8,168 nucleotides of DNA from an uncultured bacterium. Its GTDB lineage: Bacteria > Patescibacteriota > Gracilibacteria > UBA4473. The DNA is taken from NCBI GenBank assembly GCA_947311285.1, contig CAMZKS010000046.1, positions 1 to 8,168 on the forward strand. Direction: 5' to 3'. The position numbers and the translations under genes are program-made. Below are positions 6,342 through 8,168 of this stretch, in pieces. The notes under the pieces were generated by a model. It saw only the letters and a program-made list of their open reading frames with translations, did not search any database and was not told the origin of the DNA. How positions within the stretch are numbered: position 1 is the stretch's first letter; each line of letters starts with the position of its first letter.

Positions 6342-7547
6342 ATGAACCTGATAACTGACGCCCTCAAACATATCAACTATCGCGCTCCCGAGCGAGAATT
6401 TTATTATTGGTTACTACTTGGAATGGCTTTTATTCCTCTTGGAATTTGGCTTGATGACCAAATTTTCAACCACATTATGCAGTGGCAAACGCCTTTTTTA
6501 AACACCGTTATTGTGTTTTTAACCGAGTATTTTATTTACGCTTTGCTTGGTTTATTTGGAGCTGTAACCCTATTTCGAGTTTGGCACAATGAAAATAACC
6601 AGAGTCAACTGGTACCAGGTTGTTTTGCGGTACTAGCAACCGGCATTATTGCCTATGTTCTGAAGTCTTATTTCGCGACTCCACGCCCTTACCTAGACTT
6701 AGCCCTAACCCCTCTCGTCCCAGGTCATTCCTTCAGTTTCCCCTCTGGACATACGGCCGTTGCGTTCGCTCTTTTAATTCCGTTATGGCGCATTAACAAA
6801 TGGCTTGGCATTAGTTGGTTTGTGTTTGCCGTATCCGTTGGATTCGCTCGGGTATACGAACTGGTTCACTATCCATCGGATATCGCCGCAGGTGCCATTT
6901 TAGGGGGCGTCGTTGGCGCGACATTTTCACACTCTGAAAGTATAAAACTCTTCAAGGTGTTGTGGAAGCAGCTTGAGTTCCGCCGACAAAGTTTTCATTT
7001 TGCTTGCGGATTTTTATGTGTGTTCTTGCACTGGGCTGGAGCGTTAAGGCTCCGATTTATTGGTGTCATTCTTGTAGCCGGATTGATTCTTTCGCTCGCT
7101 TCACAATACAAACAATTCCCACTTCTCGGCAAAATGCTCTCCTCCTTTGATCGCCCTCGTGATCAAGATTTTCCGGGGCGAGGGGCCTTTTATTTTTGCT
7201 TAGGTGTTTTTCTTACCTTTATGTTGTTTCAAAAAGAACAAATAAATATCGCTTATGCCGCGATTCTGATTTTAGCCGTGGGTGACAGTCTAAATCATTT
7301 ATTTGCTAGTCAGGTGTACAAGTACAACCTCCCTTGGAATCGGCGAAAGAATATTGTAGGAATCATTATTGGGGTGAGCATGGGCACCCTGGCCGCACAA
7401 TTTTTTGTACCAATAATACCCGCACTAATTGCGAGTACCATTGCCATTACCGCCGAAACGGTGCCGTGGAGAATTGGAAGGTTTTACTTAGATGATAACA
7501 TTTTAGTACCGCTGCTGGCTGGCGTAATTTTATGGATTTTAGTTTAA
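6342..7547 (+). CDS. PAP2 lipid phosphatase fused to dolichol/phytol-kinase-like membrane domain
   Basis: This 401-aa integral membrane protein has two domains. Residues about 20-200 are a PAP2 phosphatase with all three signature motifs: K108 with R115-P116 (K-x6-RP), PSGH (134-137) and R170-x5-H176-x3-D180. It should dephosphorylate a lipid phosphate or diphosphate, for example undecaprenyl diphosphate or phosphatidate. Residues about 212-401 resemble the SEC59/VTE5 polyprenol-phytol kinase family (CTP-using in studied members): RRQSFH (214-219), GRG (279-281), AVGDS (312-316), PWNRRKN (331-337), and a terminal ETVP...LDDNILVPL block (372-391) with DDN at 384-386. The glutamate usual after the PWNxRK motif is V339, so kinase activity is less certain than phosphatase activity. 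About thirteen hydrophobic segments are visible. The start is fixed by an in-frame TAA at 6315-6317; no Shine-Dalgarno sequence. The stop overlaps the uvrA stop. Confidence 0.85.
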   Translation: MNLITDALKHINYRAPEREFYYWLLLGMAFIPLGIWLDDQIFNHIMQWQTPFLNTVIVFLTEYFIYALLGLFGAVTLFRVWHNENNQSQLVPGCFAVLATGIIAYVLKSYFATPRPYLDLALTPLVPGHSFSFPSGHTAVAFALLIPLWRINKWLGISWFVFAVSVGFARVYELVHYPSDIAAGAILGGVVGATFSHSESIKLFKVLWKQLEFRRQSFHFACGFLCVFLHWAGALRLRFIGVILVAGLILSLASQYKQFPLLGKMLSSFDRPRDQDFPGRGAFYFCLGVFLTFMLFQKEQINIAYAAILILAVGDSLNHLFASQVYKYNLPWNRRKNIVGIIIGVSMGTLAAQFFVPIIPALIASTIAITAETVPWRIGRFYLDDNILVPLLAGVILWILV

Positions 7548-8168
7548 GCCTTTGCCGCATCCGTAAACAATCTTTTCAAGAAAAACCCCGTATAAGATTT
7601 CTCTATTTGCGCCACTTCCTCAGGGGTTCCTGTTGCAATAATTTCACCTCCAAAATCACCTCCATCTGGGCCAATATCAACCAAATGATCACAACATTTA
7701 ATAACATCTAAATTGTGTTCAATCACAATTACCGAATTTCCTTTATCTACTAACTGCTGTAATACGGTTAGTAATTTTTTAACATCTGAGAAATGGAGTC
7801 CCGTTGTTGGTTCATCTAAAATATAAATGGTTTTACCCGTTGATTTTTTCATCAACTCTGTGGCTAATTTAACCCTCTGAGCTTCCCCTCCAGATAACGT
7901 TGTGGCGCTTTGTCCTAGTTGAATATACCCTAGACCGACTTCAACAATGGCATCTAGTTTATGTTTAATATTTGGGAAATTATCAAAGAACTGAGCGCCA
8001 TCTTCTATGGTCATTCTTAATACATCAGAGATTGATTTCCCCCAGTAGGTAATTTCTAAAGTCTCATCGTTATAACGTCGACCATCACAAATTTCACACG
8101 GTACAAATACATCTGGCAAGTAATGCATTTCAATTTTTTTAATTCCATCACCACTACAGGCCTCACAA
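7544..8168 (-). CDS. uvrA: Excinuclease ABC subunit A, C-terminal part (runs off window edge)
   Basis: UvrA is the damage-recognition ATPase of nucleotide excision repair; as a dimer it loads UvrB at lesions. About 208 C-terminal residues are visible of roughly 940. The reading frame continues past the Met at 8128 to the window end and is not a separate small gene. The residues before that Met read CEACSGDGIKKIE and complete the zinc finger with CEIC (8087-8098). Downstream come the ABC signature LSGGEAQRVKLATEL (near 7855-7897), Walker B IYILDEPTTGLH (near 7793-7828) and the switch histidine in VIEHNLD (near 7715). The family ending SYTGFFLKRLF is followed by a short TDAAKA tail. The C-terminal ATPase site appears intact. 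The gene ends TAA and shares four bases with the end of the convergent PAP2 fusion gene. Confidence 0.97.
   Translation of the reverse strand, partial: CEACSGDGIKKIEMHYLPDVFVPCEICDGRRYNDETLEITYWGKSISDVLRMTIEDGAQFFDNFPNIKHKLDAIVEVGLGYIQLGQSATTLSGGEAQRVKLATELMKKSTGKTIYILDEPTTGLHFSDVKKLLTVLQQLVDKGNSVIVIEHNLDVIKCCDHLVDIGPDGGDFGGEIIATGTPEEVAQIEKSYTGFFLKRLFTDAAKA

Noticed and set aside
7544..8128. A self-contained 194-aa ABC ATPase gene starting at the Met at 8128
   Set aside because: The frame stays open to the window edge, and the upstream residues CEAC supply the first half of the UvrA zinc finger, so this is the 3' part of uvrA.
1..8168. Alternative genetic code with UGA as glycine
   Set aside because: All genes keep full-length family alignments with TGA treated as stop, and no expected glycine positions are interrupted. 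The absence of TGA terminators among seven genes fits a TAA bias in A+T-rich DNA.

Overview
The window is a compact, moderately AT-rich bacterial chromosome segment with seven protein genes (two cut by the window edges) and one tRNA gene. Nothing in it looks like a phage, plasmid, insertion sequence or CRISPR array. The tyrosyl-tRNA synthetase and UvrA sequences, the tight packing and the lack of Shine-Dalgarno sequences suggest a small-genome lineage such as Patescibacteria/CPR. That placement is inference from recalled family resemblance, not from a search. All genes read through with TGA as a stop, which argues against the UGA=Gly code of Gracilibacteria-type lineages. Six of the seven stop codons are TAA and one is TAG.

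Layout. Bases 1-846 (+) hold most of an HtpX membrane protease. Bases 847-1003 are a short convergent gap carrying two imperfect inverted hairpins (926-995), a MITE/REP-like element. Bases 1004-3683 (-) form a two-gene operon: a divergent class I aspartate/aromatic-type aminotransferase, then ATP-dependent PEP carboxykinase 7 bp behind it. Together they could convert aspartate to oxaloacetate and then to phosphoenolpyruvate. Bases 3684-3895 are a divergent regulatory gap: a very A+T-rich stretch beside the aminotransferase start, then a good TTGACA/TACGAT promoter for tRNA-Arg (3896-3969, +). The tRNA has anticodon GCG and an encoded CCA. An AI-2E family membrane transporter (3983-5098, +) starts only 13 nt after the tRNA CCA. 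It converges on tyrS (5104-6276, -). Divergent from tyrS is a two-domain membrane protein (6342-7547, +) with a PAP2 lipid phosphatase half and a half resembling dolichol/phytol kinases. Its stop codon overlaps that of uvrA (7544-8168, -, C-terminal part only).

The most interesting item is the PAP2-polyprenol-kinase-like fusion. Both activities could feed one pool of lipid-carrier monophosphate. Next are the unusual Arg anticodon GCG, the tRNA-mRNA junction with almost no leader, the absence of Shine-Dalgarno sequences at all five visible starts, and the double-hairpin repeat whose two copies differ by compensatory base-pair changes.
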